The notes under the pieces are model-generated. The model saw only the letters and a list, made by a program, of their open reading frames with translations. It did not search any database and was not told where the DNA came from. From assembly GCA_029891385.1 (NCBI GenBank), contig JAIWQS010000236.1, forward strand, positions 1,103,501-1,167,500: 64,000 nucleotides of DNA, given 5' to 3'. A program made the position numbers and the translations under genes. This document shows, in pieces, positions 34,721-48,800 of the stretch. The stretch is from Erythroxylum novogranatense (lineage: Eukaryota; Streptophyta; Magnoliopsida; Malpighiales; Erythroxylaceae). Position 1 is the first letter of the stretch. Each line of letters opens with the position of its first letter.

Positions 34721-36660
34721 AAGTTGGATCTAGATGCAAAGAAAGCAATTTTCATAGGGATTACCTCTGATGTGAGGATATTGTCTTTGGTGCCTAGAGT
34801 CAAAGAAAATAATCTTCAGGAGGGATGTTACCTTTGATGAATCTACCATGTTAATAAAAGTGACAACTGAAAATATTGAACAAACAGATGGCACTCTAAA
34901 ACATGTGGAGTTTGAAGGAAGCATTGTTACCCTAACAAATGATGAAGCAGATGCAAAAACTCTTATGGTAAAAGAGGAGCTAGATGAAGAAGAGATTCCA
35001 ACCCAAGAACCTCCACAGCAATAATTACCAATTGCATTGAGAAAGCCAAAAAGGAACATTCAAGTACCTACTCGTTATATTGATATGGTGGCTTATACAT
35101 CTCCAATTGAAATTGATGACATTCCTACCACTTATAAGGAAGGAAGTTTAGAAGAAGATAAGTGGAGGATAACTACGAATGAAGAAATGCATTCTCTCAT
35201 AAGAATCAAACGTGGAAGTTAGCTAGTTTCTCAAAAGAAAAGAAGGCAATTGGATGCAAATAGATATATGCAAAGAAAGATAGATTTCGACAAGAATAAT
35301 GTTCGCTATAAAGCAAGCCTAGCAAGACCAAAGGCTATGCTCAAACCAAGGAATTGATTAAAATGAAGTTTTTCTCCATTTGTAAAACATTCCTCTATTT
35401 TAATTTTGTTGGCTTTGGTGACACTATAGTTCAACAAGATGTAAAATTACGCTTTTAAATGGAGACTTAGAGGAGGAAATTTATATGACTCACCAAGGTT
35501 TTAAAGTTCATTGAAAAGAGAATATGATATGCAAGCTTGTAAAATCATCAGATGATCAAGCAATCTCCAAGGTAGTGGTACAAGCAATTTACAAGTTTAC
35601 AATGGAGCAAAAGTACATAAGAAGCAAATATGATCACTATGCATATTTTCATAAGCTACAAGATGGATCCTACATGTATCTTTTCCTGTATGTTGACGAT
35701 ATGCTGAAAGTTTTAAAGAACGTAAGAGAAATTGAGAGATTGAAGATTCAGTTGGACAAGGTGTTTGAAATGAAAGATCTAAGTGAAGCTAAGAAGATTA
35801 ATAAGCAAAAATAAGGAATTGAGGAGACTTTGTTTAACTCAGAAACAATATCTGAGAAAGGTACTAAAACATTTAGGCCTGAATGAAAAGTCAAGGTTTG
35901 TCAATATTCCATTCACTCCTTGTTTCAAGGTCAGTGCATCTTTGTCTCTAAGAAATGATGCAAAATGAGAATACATGTCAAAAGTATCATATGCAAATGT
36001 TGTTGGTAGCTTGATGTATGCTATAATGCGTACAAGGCCTGACATTTCACAGGCAGTTGGGTTTGTAAGCAGATACATGCATGATCCTGGAAAGGAAAGG
36101 AACATTGGCATGTTGTGAAATAGATTACACGGTACATTTTGAACACTGTAGATGTTGGTTTGACATTTTAGCGAGATAATTAAGATGGTTAATATGTAGT
36201 CGGATATTATGATTTCGACTATGCCTGTGATTTATACAAGCATCGATCAACTACTGGCTATGTGTTTATTCTTACAAAGGCACCAGTCAGTTGGAGGTCT
36301 ACCTTATAGTCAACAAGTGCTTTGTTGACTACGGAGGTAGAGTATATGACAGTTACAAAGACTATTAAGGAGGCAATTTGGCTTCAAGGATTGTTTCGTA
36401 AATTAGGGGTTCAATAGAAGCACATTAAAGTGCACTGTGATAGTCAGAGTTCTATCCTTTTAGTAAAGAACCAGGATTACTATACAAGGATGAAGCATAT
36501 CAATATTCGTTATCACTTTGTACAAGAGGTTATGGAAGAAGGTAGAGTAGCAATCCGTAAGATTAAGACCACTAAGAATCCCGCTGATATGTTGATAAAG
36601 GTGGTGAACGATTTGAAAACACTACTAAAGTCGAAGTTTTGTGAGAGATTTGAAAAGTGG
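34720..36660 (+). pseudogene. Reverse transcriptase and RNase H remnant of the Tork-like element
   Basis: 35037-35222 holds the linker into reverse transcriptase. The catalytic YVDDML lies at 35689-35706. RNase H follows, with a GSLMYA-type segment near 36010 and HCDSQSSILLVKNQ near 36433, then MKHINIRYHFVQEVMEEG. Frame changes at 35220-35524 and near 35815, and several stops, break the gene. Confidence 0.75.
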
Positions 36661-36679
36661 AATTCGCCAAGGTGGAGAT

Positions 36680-37174
36680 TGTTGAGTAGTCAAAATTGTG
36701 GCTCATCCTACAATCCCATGTCAAAATTTGTGAGAATGGAGATTCCTAAAGCCATAAAAGGAGCCTCCTTCTTAGTTAAATACATCCCAAAATTGTTTAT
36801 CTTTCCTTAAGGCAAAATTTCCTCTCTTTGTAATATTTCATCTCAGATTATTTTTGAAAATAGTGAAATATTAATTTAGTAGTGTTCAAGGAAGTAAGTA
36901 TAATTAGCTGAACTTTGTTAAATTATGATGTTTTTATTTGTATATTTAATAGCTATTGTCGAACATAGTTGTAGTAATTTATTGTACTATCAAATTACAT
37001 GAATTTGCCTAAAATGTTGGGTTTTAAATGGAACCATTTCAGGACCCTCCAATCATTCTTGGAATTTATTTAGTGTAATTTTTAATATAATCGCTCACAC
37101 TCTATTCATCTAGACAATAGTGCTCAAGGTGAATTTGTTATTATTGGTGAAAATTAACCCTAATTTCACAAGCA
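36680..37174 (+). repeat. 3' LTR of the Tork-like element
   Basis: Starts TGTTGAGTAGTCAAAATTG just after a short purine tract (AAGGTGGAGAT). It is clearly diverged from the 5' LTR by substitutions and indels. Confidence 0.8.
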
Positions 37175-38774
37175 ACTAAAGATTAAAAAAAGAACCTAAG
37201 ACCAAATTTGGCCAAAAAAACAAAAAGAATGTTAACGTTTGTAATAAATTACATATGAGATCGTTAAAATTTTAAGAGTATAGAACAATTCAGTATTTCA
37301 AATTAATTGAGTTAAATCTCCAATTGGTGAATCCTACTCGTAAAATTAAGTAATTCTCAATGAATTTAGTGTCTATTGGCACAAAATCAGTAACAGTAAA
37401 AACATAAAAAAAATCTTCACCTTTCTTAGGTCTGACACAAATTCTGAAACTGATGACGTAGTTAATACAAGCATGGTCACTTATTATCCTGGAGAGATAA
37501 TTAGGGCTCCTCTGCTAACTTAAGTTACTGCACAAAAGAAAGGTGGCATGGTACGAAATGGAAGATCATGTTTCGTTGATGCTTTTTCAATAAAGAATTG
37601 CCAAGCCAATTCCCAACTCTGAGTTCACATTTACATTCTTGTTGGATGACTAAAAAGTATGAATTTTACTTCATTTTAATCTGATAGGAATATAACTTTA
37701 ATGAATATCAACATTTGAAAATCCACAGCTCTTACTATGTGTAGTTAAAATATTCAATAATGTGAATAATCACGTATCAATTTTCTTCATGTCATTATCA
37801 TCCCTATCATCACTCTTCTTCTCAATCACAATTGAAAATTTTAAGTTAGTCATCTTCACAATACTTTTTGCGTTGTTGAATATGTTATCTTTTGATGTCT
37901 TCATGCTTCCAAAGGACCTTTTCATATTTTACCCTAAGCAAAGGTGAAGAGGCATAACAATTCATGATAAACTGAAAAAATTTGAGCATGCATTTTTTGA
38001 TAACTGGCCTCTAAATATCATTGTCAATATTACTAATAAGTATATTTGGATAATGTACATCTAAATTTTTGAATCAAGAACTGCGTTCCTCATAAATATT
38101 GGGAAATAAAAATTCTCTTTTTAATAAGTTCTTAACAACAATTTGAGTAATATTCTCCCAAAACTATATATGTTAGGTCTCCATATTTGCATCTCTCATT
38201 TTGATAAGATCAGGAGCCTTATAACCCTTGACAATAGAAATTTCAAGAATATCTTGTTCAATAATAGGATTAATTGAATATTAGAAATAGGCTAAATTCT
38301 AAATAAATGATATATAATTACGATCTAAAAATATATATTTTTGACTTAATATTTCTATAACTAATAAACTTCTAAAACTTTCTATGGAACTCACAGTAAG
38401 AAACTAAATTCATTGTTGCGGAGAATTGAGGAAGAACTTGAAAATTTGTGAAATGTTAAAAATGGATCAGATTTTGAAAATAAGATCCATTAGTATTATG
38501 TGAGCTTGATAAGATGAATCCTATGCAAAAGAGAGAAAACAAAATTTTAATATGTCATTTAATTGTAAGATAATTCTTATTTTTTGGGTATTTTTAATAA
38601 CACATAAGATAGTCCAACATTCACTATTTTAGTGGGTAAATAAATTCTCAATTTTATGGTAATTGCCCATTAATTGACGACATGCTTGATGGGAGCATAT
38701 CAATATATTTATTTTAAATATAGTTTTAGGCCCCTAAGCTCCTCTTAACTTTTGTGAGATATGCCATCAATTAA
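37175..38774. other. AT-rich spacer without recognised genes
   Basis: I see no coding sequence, terminal repeats or RNA gene between the Tork-like element and the CACTA terminus. Confidence 0.5.
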
Positions 38775-39140
38775 CACTAAAAGAAATTATCATTTTATCG
38801 ACGGAAATTACCGTTGGTAAATGACACATTTCCGTCAGTGAAATTAATCACCGACAGAATTTGGTGTCCGAAAAAATTGGTCGGTGAAGTTCTCGTAGGT
38901 AAAAATACCGACCGAAATATTTCGTCGATATTTAACGACGGTATTAACGACGACAATTTGTTGTCGGTATTTATATAACGACGGAAGGGGCAAGTGAGAT
39001 TCCGTCGGAGAAATTTAGTTACGGTCTTTTGTTCCGTCGGTGAGGCAAAAGTATCTTCAACCAATTTTTCCAACGGTTTTTTTGACCGTCGGTAAATATC
39101 ATTATCATTTCCAACGAAAAAGTTTCCGTCGGTAAGAACT
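38775..39140. repeat. CACTA left terminal inverted repeat and subterminal repeats
   Basis: After CACTA, short motifs related to ACCGACGG and CCGTCGGT occur many times in both orientations, for example near 38790, 38828, 38905, 39000, 39087 and 39127. Clusters of short direct and inverted motifs are characteristic of CACTA ends and are bound by TNPA-type proteins in En/Spm. Confidence 0.75.
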
Positions 39141-39415
39141 TATTATATTTTTATTTCGTTGTTTTGTTGTTATAACAATGTTATATTATATATATACTTT
39201 ATTTATTTGTATTACGTTATATTATTTGTTCATAATATATTAATTTGTATATATAGTTTGAATAATGAGAAAATTAATAAATAATAAAACATATAAAGAA
39301 TTTAATTTAATAATTAAAAATAAGAAAGAACAAATCTTATGTTTTTTAATTGAAAACAAATGACAATGATAAGCTAACGTCGTGGTGATCATGGATGTTC
39401 GAATCGCTTCCCTCT

Positions 39416-41297
39416 TTAACAACAGATCTTCACGAGCCATCCGCCCACGTGTTGTCTCTCCTTAATCATCTGCTCCACCTCCGCTCTCATCTTAGTAAGC
39501 CGCTCCATCTCCTCTCTCCTCTTAGCTGCCTGCTTCATCGACTCTCTGATCTTTGATACCTGCTCCAGCTCCGTCCTCATCTTCTCACTCATCTGTCGAC
39601 TCAACTCCTCTCTCATCTGCAGACTCATCTCCTCTCTCATCTACAGACTCATCTCCTGTCTCAACTGCTGAGTCATCTCTGCTCTCAGCTGTTCTCTCAT
39701 CTGCAGACTAATCTCGTCTCTCATCTTAGCTATCTCCTCCATATGCTCCTCACGTTGATTAACTAGCTGCTCCCTCAATGTGTCCACTGTGGCCCGGAGC
39801 TCCGATACGTCATGAATTTGGGATGGCCGAGCAGATGATGCTGTACTAGAAAGGGAAGAGCGCGAATAACAGGTGTTTGCATATGAGCCCAGGCTGAATA
39901 TTCTTCCACGACGGTCCCTACCACCCACGACATCAAGATATGTCTGAGTCTCGTCTATAGGTTGTTCCTCCTGAGATTGTCGCTGAATATTTTGTTATAT
40001 TTGTTCCTATTAGGAAGCAATCTTTACATTAGTAATTAAGGTATAATTGTTAAGAAATTATTAAAATATGTTAATTTCACTTACATTCAGTTCTCTACAT
40101 CGAGTATTGATGAAGGTGACACCATCATGTTTCTTCGTGTGGATGTGCAAAAATACCTAGATAGGTGTAGGCTTCGTGCCCAATGACTTTTCCTACACGT
40201 ATAACTTAAATTGTCAGATGTTAACTAGAATTTAAAATTTTTTTACCAGAGTTTCATCTATATATATGATATTTGCCCCCTGTTCAACAAAGAAAACAAC
40301 TTCACACAGCCATATATGGCACCAGACATTTATATCATAATCACTATATTCAATAAAGCGAAGCAAAATATATGTAAAATTGGTGTGAGAGAGTAGATAC
40401 TTACTAGTCTATGTGCATGCTCGTAGTGGGTAATTGATCCTCCCGTATGAACTGGAAGACTCGCACCCCCCGGCCCTCCACGTTTGTTGGCCGAATTACG
40501 CTCTGATATGGACATTGCCACAGGTGATGTCCAATATTCAGTCTAACGAGTCCAAATTTCTTCCGAAATATAATGCGGTCGTGCACCAACCTTGCGTATC
40601 GCATTAATTAAATCGCGATAACGTATACGAACTTTCTTTTCCCATTGTTGATACATGCTAATGTCGAAACAAGAATCCCAATAAAATTCTTTCTGAAATA
40701 AGAAGAGTAAGAATAACAAAATGTTAAAATTTTTATGAACATTGTGAATATAAAGCAATGTAACAAGAAAATAACTATTATTTGTACCTCAAACTCCTGA
40801 AAGTATAATCGCTTTGTGGTGTCGATAAATTCTTCCACACATAACCCTCGGTTCAATTCTTTGCTTGAACGAGAAGTCATATTTTTGAAGTTGGTCCAGA
40901 TTTAACCAACCTAACATGCCAAATTATGTTATCCTATGTAAAATTGATAAAAGTAAAAGTTAATAATAAGCAAATTGTGAAGTGCTTTGATTTCACTTCA
41001 TGGTCATCGACAATAAAACAAACTTTCTTCCATCAGTCCTCGCCAGTCGACGGACGCCTCCCGCTCCTGCTACTGGTGTTGGATTTATATATGCGCTGCG
41101 TAGGGGATGGTGTAGTCGAGAAAGGCCGGTGATGCCTCAACTGCAACTCTTGGCACGAGAGATGGAGGAGGTGAGTCAGTAGGAATGACTGATTGTGATG
41201 AACCACCTTCACTGTAAGTTCCCCCGAACATGACTTGAAACCTCGGTCGCATGACTTCACGTTGTCTCTTCGGTCCCATTCTTTTCCTGAAATTCAA
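39416..41297 (-). pseudogene. TNPA-like / plant transposase (Ptta/En/Spm, Transposase_24 type)
   Basis: The minus strand starts near 41297 with MNFRKRMGPKRQREVMRPRF. It passes through a block near 40758-40543 (YQQWEKKVRIRYRDLINAIR) and the family signature near 40515 (RNSANKRGG, then HTGGSITHYEHAHRL). An exon from about 39928 carries GRIFSLGSYANTCYS and a long coiled coil built from repeats like LQMREEMS to about 39440. Introns are expected between these pieces. A TAG at 39641-39643 interrupts the coiled coil where the repeat pattern predicts Gln (CAG). Such proteins bind CACTA subterminal repeats. Confidence 0.7.
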
Positions 41298-42349
41298 TTT
41301 TTCCCAATTCTTTACATGTACAATTAATAATTTGAAAGCAATATTTTACACAACACATAGAGAAGAAACTATGGCAATATATGAAGGTTAACATATTGTT
41401 ATCAACAATAAATGAACCTTAACAATAATATAAATATGCAATATTTAACGAAGTCTTACAGATACAACAATAAATCAACGTGAAAGCTTAGTGTAATAAT
41501 GTATGGCAGTACGAAAGCACATTGATATAATCATTTTTTTTATTCCATATAACATGGGAGTCGGTAAAGGTAAAAGAGTCCCCAATGTCTGGATTCCCGA
41601 GAAGGGTTTTTGCATGTTCAAACGCACCAATGGAAATAGTGAAACTTCGCCCACCTGTTATACGTTGTTGATCACATTCTTGCAATAGTTTTGAAGCTAT
41701 AGCTATACTTGTTGAGGAAACAGTGAATGAGTTCCTGGTCTTAGAATGGAAGACTAATTCTCCGGATGAACTACTAACAGAAACAAATCTACCTAAAACC
41801 TAATCAGTGAAGAAATGTTGAAACCGTGATATTAAAAAATCATATAAGTAACGAAAATGATATATTAATGCATACGTGATTGTGCAGGCGAGGTTTGAGG
41901 AATAGTAGAATTGTCGACAATACCTGATCTTCCTATTCCGTTATAAGCTGTCGTGACATTGCTGTCACCTTTATCGGCATACATGTCCTCTTCAAGTTTA
42001 AAGGAAGCTTAACATGTAAGATTGACAATGAAATGAGAATATGTATGATAACTTTAATAAATGTTATGAGATGTTTATAACACGGAAAGAGTCGACGTGC
42101 AGATCATACTAAAAACCTTCAAGAAACAGACCGGCCATAGAAGGCAAACGATCGATACCGTATAATGGAGCGAGATGTTCTGTAGTTTTGATTCCATAGG
42201 CTGGGACAATTTTGCCACATTCCTCCCAACGGAAAGAATTTTTACCGTCCGGAACCAATCGCCATGTCGACATTCCTTTCCAAAGAAATTCAATGAAATA
42301 CCTAACATAATATAATTAAATGAAAATAATGTTAATATTTAAGTTAAAA

Positions 42350-45300
42350 TATGCAATTACAAACACAAGTCATTCGCTATCAAAACTTAATGATAAATTA
42401 CAATCATCTTCTTCTTCAGAAGAATAAGAATCAAATTCTGGCTCCTTGTCAGATCTCAGACCCTCGTCATCCTCTCCAGATGAAATATTGGCAAATTCGT
42501 TTGATGGATCGTTCAAAAGTTCATTATCGTCATACACGTAATGATGCATTGATAAAAGTCACATCTTCCTAAACGCCTCACTTTCAAGACTATGATCTTC
42601 TTCCATGTGATTCAGTAAATACCTCTAGGTTTAACTTTGCAAACCGCTAACCAATCTGTCTTATCTTGTTGTAAGCTTGGAAAAGGGATATAATAAACCT
42701 GTTTAGCTTGCACAACTAAGACGAAAGGTTCAAATTGTCTCAATCTTCTTCGTTGATTGATTTCAACTAAATTGTATTGTCTATGTTCCTTTACTCCAAC
42801 ATTTGATGTCGGGTCATACCAGTCACATTTAAATATCACACATCGTTTGACTGGCAAAGTAAGGTATTCAACTTCTAGTATTTCAATAAATTTTCCATAG
42901 TAATCCATCATTTCTCCACGTATTGAAACCCCATCGCTTATTATTGACATGTTATGTCCATGACATTCTGTATGATAGTTGTATCCATTAATAAAATACA
43001 CCGGATAACGATTTAACAGTTCAGAGGTCCTTTGTAAGATCACAAATCATCTTGTTCTCGATTGATTTTCTAAAGCCTACAAAATAAATTTTGTAATCAA
43101 GTGATTTTAGTTTCACGAGAAACACAAAATATACCTTTTAATAATAATTAAGATGACTTGTAAGTGAAAACTTACATATCTCTCGAACCATCGAGAAAAG
43201 TGTTTTCCAACTTCTTTATTTAAATCATTTTGCGTTATACCCAACATTATCTCCCGTAACAATATCTCGTATAATTTAAATACATAATGACTATTTTTAG
43301 TGATGAACAACACACAAAGGTTAATACAAAAATATTCATGTGCAACTTACTGAACGAAAGGCAAAACCTCTTCGCAATTTAATACAATATAACCATGTGC
43401 AGCCTCAATTTCTTCCTTAGTTAACATTCTTCTTGTCGCACGTCCATATGTTCATCCAGAATATGAAAAAATGGACAAGTTTCCATCAGAATGACTCATT
43501 CATCCCCCATCATCATTACTAGGAGCTTTTCTTGCTCTTGTGTTAACATGCGGCTCAAAATAATACCCACAAAACGTACTAGCTTCCTCCACTAAATAGG
43601 CATTACATATGGAACCTTCAACTCTAGCTTTGTTTTTAACATTTTTTTTCAAGTGCTGCAAATACATATATAAGGAAAAATAGCTATTAGAATGTAGTTG
43701 ATAAAGCTTGTAAATGGTTATTGCAGTAATATTTGTCCACTTACCTCTCAAATGGATACATCCATCAATATTGAACTGGACCGACAAGTTTTGCCTCATG
43801 TGCTAAATACACAGGTAGATGCTCCATACAGTCAAAGAAGCTTGGAGGAAAAATGCCTTCTAACTTGCACAAAGTTATGGGAATTTCATGTTCTAGTTTT
43901 TCCATTTCACCAATGTTGATTTCAACTGAGGTTAAGCTTTTAAAAAATAAGCTTAACTCTGTTATAGCTTCCCATACCTTAGAGGGTAACAACTCCCGGA
44001 ATGCAATTGGGATCAGTCTTTGCATAAATACATGACAATCATGACTTTTCATCCCAAATAATTTGTATTTCCTTAGATCCACACCAAGTTTGAAACATAT
44101 CCATCAGGAAACTTAAGACTTTTCAACCATTCACATAGAAGCTCCTTTTGTCTCTTGTCCAAAGTGTAACATGCTTTCGGATATTTACCAGTGTGAAGAT
44201 CTTTATGTAACTCTTTTTTTTTTTTGCAAAAAAGTTACAAATCAGCTCGAGATTTTGCATTGTCTTTTTGTCCTCCCTTCAATGTTCATAATGGTATTGA
44301 ACAAGTTGTCAAAAATGTTTTTCTCAATGTGCATCACATCTAGATTATGACGAATCAAATTCGTTTTCCAATATGGCAAATCCCAAAAAATGCTTCGTTT
44401 TTGCCAACCAAAGCTCTGACTAATGGTTGAATTTACTTCATCGGCCTCTAATTCTGTTACTTTCAGCAAGCCTAATTCCTCAATCTCTTGCAAAATCTCT
44501 TCACCGGATTTTATAGGAGGAGAACGGGTGTTTACCATTAGATTTATTCTAAACTTATATTTATTACGTCTAAACGGATGATCTGCAAGTAGAAATTTTC
44601 TATGATTGTCAAACCAACATATTTTCCCTCCGTTTGGCAAATAAAACGCATCAGAATCATTGCCACAATAAGGACAGGCCAACTTCCCAGCGGTTGTCCA
44701 TTCAGATAACATGGCAAAGGCTGGGAAGTCACTAATAGTCCACATCAAAGCTGCTCTCAACACAAAATTCTATTTATGAGATACATCATAGGTTTGAACA
44801 CCATAGTCCCAAAGTTGTCGTAATTTAGAGATCAATGGCTGTAAGAACACATCTATTTTTTTCTTTGGATTTGTTGGCCCTGGTACAATCACTGTCAAGA
44901 ACATATACGCCTCTTTCATACACATCCAAGGAGGCATATTATAAGGAGTTATGATAATTGGCCACGAAGAATATTGCTGACCAGATTGACCAAAAGGTTG
45001 AAATCCACTCGTTGACAATCCCAACCGAACATTTCAACTGTCAACTGCAAATTAAACATGGGTGTCATTAAAATGTTTCCATCCAATGCATCTGATGGAT
45101 GAGTCATTACTCCATCTTCCTGATCAATTTCAGCATGCCATCTCATGTGAGACGCAGTCACATCAGAAGCATAAAGCCTCTACAACCTAGGAGTGAGAGG
45201 AAAATAATACATCCGCTTCCATGGAACTAATTTCTGTTTTGTTGAATGTTTTCTGGGCTTAAACCTAGGTTGACCACAAAATTTGCAATGGTCTAAGTTC

Positions 45301-45839
45301 ATATCATCTCCCCAATACAGCATACATCCGATTCGATAACAGTCAATTTTTCCACAGGCAAACCAAGACTACAAATAAGTTTCTTCATATTGTAAAAACT
45401 ATCAACCATTGTATGATCAGCAGCAATGATTCGTTGTATCACCTGCATTTTATCAAAACTGCGATCCGAAATATGACCTTCACTCTTTATGTTCAATATG
45501 CGAGCAATTGATGAAAACTGGGTCATTGTCTCACAATTTGGCTACAATTCTCGGTCAGCTGACTGTAGTAAGTCAAAAAATTGTTTTGCTTGTGGGTTAG
45601 GTTCTTTGTCAACATTTTCCCCATTTGGCTCAAATGTATAACCGAGCCCATCGTGCACCATTTGTCTGTAAGAGTTTTCCGGTCCATCAACATAATTTCT
45701 TCCATATCCATCCTCAACATCATTCTCATTTAAGTTCATAGATGTATGTTCTTCAGTTCTCCTTGAGGTACTAGCAACCAAGGGTTCCCCATGTCGGATC
45801 CACTGGAAATAGTTCGGAACAAACCCTTTTCTCAACAGA
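42350..45839 (-). pseudogene. TNP2-like CACTA transposase, main part (3' of the gypsy insertion)
   Basis: On the minus strand it resumes at 45839 with LLRKGFVPNYFQWIRHGEP, continuing the exon that begins at 58250. It then shows HMRWHAEIDQEDGVMTHPSD (about 45145), FQPFGQSGQQYSSWPI (about 45005), the TNP2 domain with SEWTTAGKLACPYCGNDS and NLDVMHIEKNIFDN (44763-44242), a DUF4218 domain (44082-43765 and onward) and a DUF4216 domain with YPVYFINGYNYHT (43043-42612). An 89-bp intron fits at 43656-43744 with GT/AG ends. Single stops occur at 45542-45544 (expected Trp) and 44770-44772 (expected Gln), and there are a few frameshifts. The transposase would cut at CACTA ends; this copy is disrupted. 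Confidence 0.85.
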
Positions 45840-48800
45840 TGTAACATCCCCTCTCCTATAGGAAGGGCATTTTGGTAATTAGGATGGGTTCGGGATATTA
45901 AATTATATCTCGGCATGCACATACAGCATATAGTCTCTATAATTATCGATTGGTTGCACATGCACATAGTATACATGCATTCATGACATTTTCCGCTTAG
46001 TTTTAAATTGAACTTCGTGTGAAGTTAATGGAGTAATTGAGTTTGAAAAATTATTCGACTGCACCATTAATTGTTTTACATTTTTAGGGATTTTAGGAAT
46101 TTTTCTGGATTTTTAGGAGACAATTCCTGACCGTAAAATCGCCAATTCGCGAATCGTCGATTCTTGGTAGCAAAGATTGCTACCCAATGGTACAAGAATA
46201 TGGGGTACATTATTTTGGGACTGAAAGTAAGGTCATTAGAGTTAAATGGAGTAAAATTTTAGACCGGATTAATTAACTAATATTTTGACTTTTCAAATAA
46301 TAAAAAAGAAAGAAGAAAAGGAGCCAATTACATGTTGCCATCTAAAAGCAACATTTAATGCTTCTTTTCATTGTTCTGGAACGTGTAAGTGTTTAAAGGA
46401 AGGATAAATGGTTAGACATTTTGGTTATCTCATCCGAAACTCTTACAACTTAAACTCTTCATAAAACCATCGACTTTGTTTGCTCTTTACTCATCTTTCT
46501 TCATATCTTTAAGCTATCATCTTTGATTCCATCAAAGCTAGATGATGATGAGTATGGTACATGCTTGGGAAGGAAAGGTAGTTGAGACCTTGGTGTAGGA
46601 TTTAGAAGTTGGTCCTTGTAGGTTTGAAGGAGATTTGGTGTTAGGTAAGTTTTCATTTAAGGGTTGAGTTTTTGAATGAGGTTTGCATATGGAATTTAAT
46701 GCTGCCAATTTTTCAGTGTTAGCCCTAGTGTACGTATGACTGTAGTGATATTTAATTTGAATTTATTTTGATGTCTAATGAGGTGAAAAAGGTATTGAAA
46801 GTGATTGAACTAAGGTTAGCCTTGAGTCTGGAAAATTGGAATTTGAATTGATGTTACTGTTTTATTCATAACTTATAGTATAGAAATGCAAATGAGGTAA
46901 AGTTAGTGGCTACTGAAACTTTGGGATGTTGGCTTCAATTTAGTGTGAAATAGGTATTGTTGAATTTCAATGATAGAAGGGTGAATTTTGGCATGGAAAG
47001 TTGCTGTTCCATTGACCTATGAACAGTAACCGCAACATAATATCTGAGTTTTGTTGATTTTTATGAATTAATTGAGATGGAATTAGGGAGAATGATCTTC
47101 ATGGAAGTTGTAGCATATATGATTATCTTTCCATTGCCTCTGATCTTGCTATTTTTCGAGTTGTATGTTAGGAGATATGACCTGATTACTGATGACTGTT
47201 TTCATGCATTGGCTGAAACCTAGCTGGATTGGCACATTTAGTGCATTTTCGGGTTTGGAGGAATTTTAGGAATTTTTGTGACTTGATTTGGGGTTTGCAT
47301 TGTACTGAAGAGTTTTAGATATCAGATTGATCTTGAAAATGGTATATGGCTTATAAGTTTTGGAGGTCAGATGTGGGAAATATGGAATTTCAAAATCTGG
47401 ACCTATATTGTGATATTAAGTGTTGTTTAGGTCAGAAACTTGCATGACAGATTTGAAAATGTTAGAGGCTGAATTGGAGTTTGGTTATTTCAGGAAGAAT
47501 TGAAGTTTGGGATTCTATCTTTTCAGGGTATAAAGCTCTGATTTTAATGACTTGTCTACAGGGAGTTATGTTGGTTATAAATTTACTGCTCAAATTGCAT
47601 GGTTTCAGGGACAGTAACATTGAGTGAATTAATTGACTTGGTTTGCAATAGAATTTGAATTTGGGTTGTTCATGAAAGTTGTAGAGGACATTGTGAACTT
47701 ATTGACCATATTTTGTGGTAATTTATTACTGAAGAATATGTGAGTTGTGAAATTGTTAATGTACTGCCCTGTGTTAGTTGAGAATTGAGTAGGCAGAAGG
47801 TTTGATGGGATTTTGACATTTTAGGGTTGGAATTGATTTTATGGTCTTCTTGAGAGTTGTAGAGCTTTTCATAAGCTTTCCAATGAGGTATAGTGGGTAT
47901 TTTTCTGAGTTGTGTGCTTAAAGTTAGAAGTTGGAAGTTAAGTTTGTAATCTGGAAAGAAGGAAAGCAAGAGAGGGGTCACCTCGCGAGGCGACAAGTCG
48001 CTCATGAGGCGAGACGAGGCTCGCCATCTCGCGAGGGCGAGATTGCGCCGCGATGGCGAGCATTAGGGGTCGGGTCATGAGGCGACGTCCGCCTCATGAT
48101 CTGAGAGGCGATTTCGCCTCGCGTCCGTATATATATATATATATATATTTTATTTTATTTTGATTATTATTTGATATTAATTGGTAAAATTGTTCTTTTG
48201 TCAATTACTTTCCGTCCGACGTCCGATTGACCTAATTCCAGAGGCATCGGATTGGTTGAATATTTAATTTCATTTTCTCGAGAAAACGGGAATTTTAGAC
48301 GGAATTGGACGTAGCCTCTATCGATTTTAACTTCAAACACTGCTTTATTTAATTGGGGACCTATAGAGGTCCGAATTGCGCACCGTCGGCGCTTATGGAT
48401 TTCTAATTTTCATCGAATTTTATTATGAGGAAATATTGGATTAGGGCCGGGATTTGCCATGAACATGCATTATACATATTTTACTGATTTCATGTGCATT
48501 GTTTAATCATTTACACCAATGGTAATGGTTATTCATTTACTTTGCTATAGAGACTCCAGTGGACCATCGTTCCACAGATTTGGCAGAGACTTCCCGGCGT
48601 TAGCGTGGAAGTTATTAGGTGAGTAACCTAGTTGGTTATTCCAATCTATGTGTTAACTGTGAATTGATTGCCCTACGGGGAATACATGAATTATTGTTGT
48701 GACCTGACTGCCCTACGGGGATTACATGAATTATAACTGTGATTGATTGCCCTACGGGAATTATGTGGTATTACTGACTGTGAATTTACATGAGGTAACT

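Larger units (their letters stand above)
32059..37174 (+). mobile_element. Older Ty1/copia element, Tork-like, degraded
   Basis: An LTR of about 0.5 kb at 32059-32574 is repeated at 36680-37174, both starting TGTTGAGTAGTCAAAA. A primer-binding site, gag, protease, integrase, reverse transcriptase and RNase H remnants lie between, all on the plus strand in copia order. The pol style (VDDFSWRVWVY, TNEEMHSL, YVDDML) is that of Tork-type elements. LTR divergence and many stops make it old. Its first LTR bases (TGTT) were duplicated by the SIRE-like insertion. No convincing target-site duplication was found, so the exact right end (37170-37174) is uncertain. Confidence 0.85.

Noticed and set aside
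42351..42572. Plus-strand 73-codon frame
   Set aside because: It lies opposite the acidic C-terminal tail of the TNP2-like gene.
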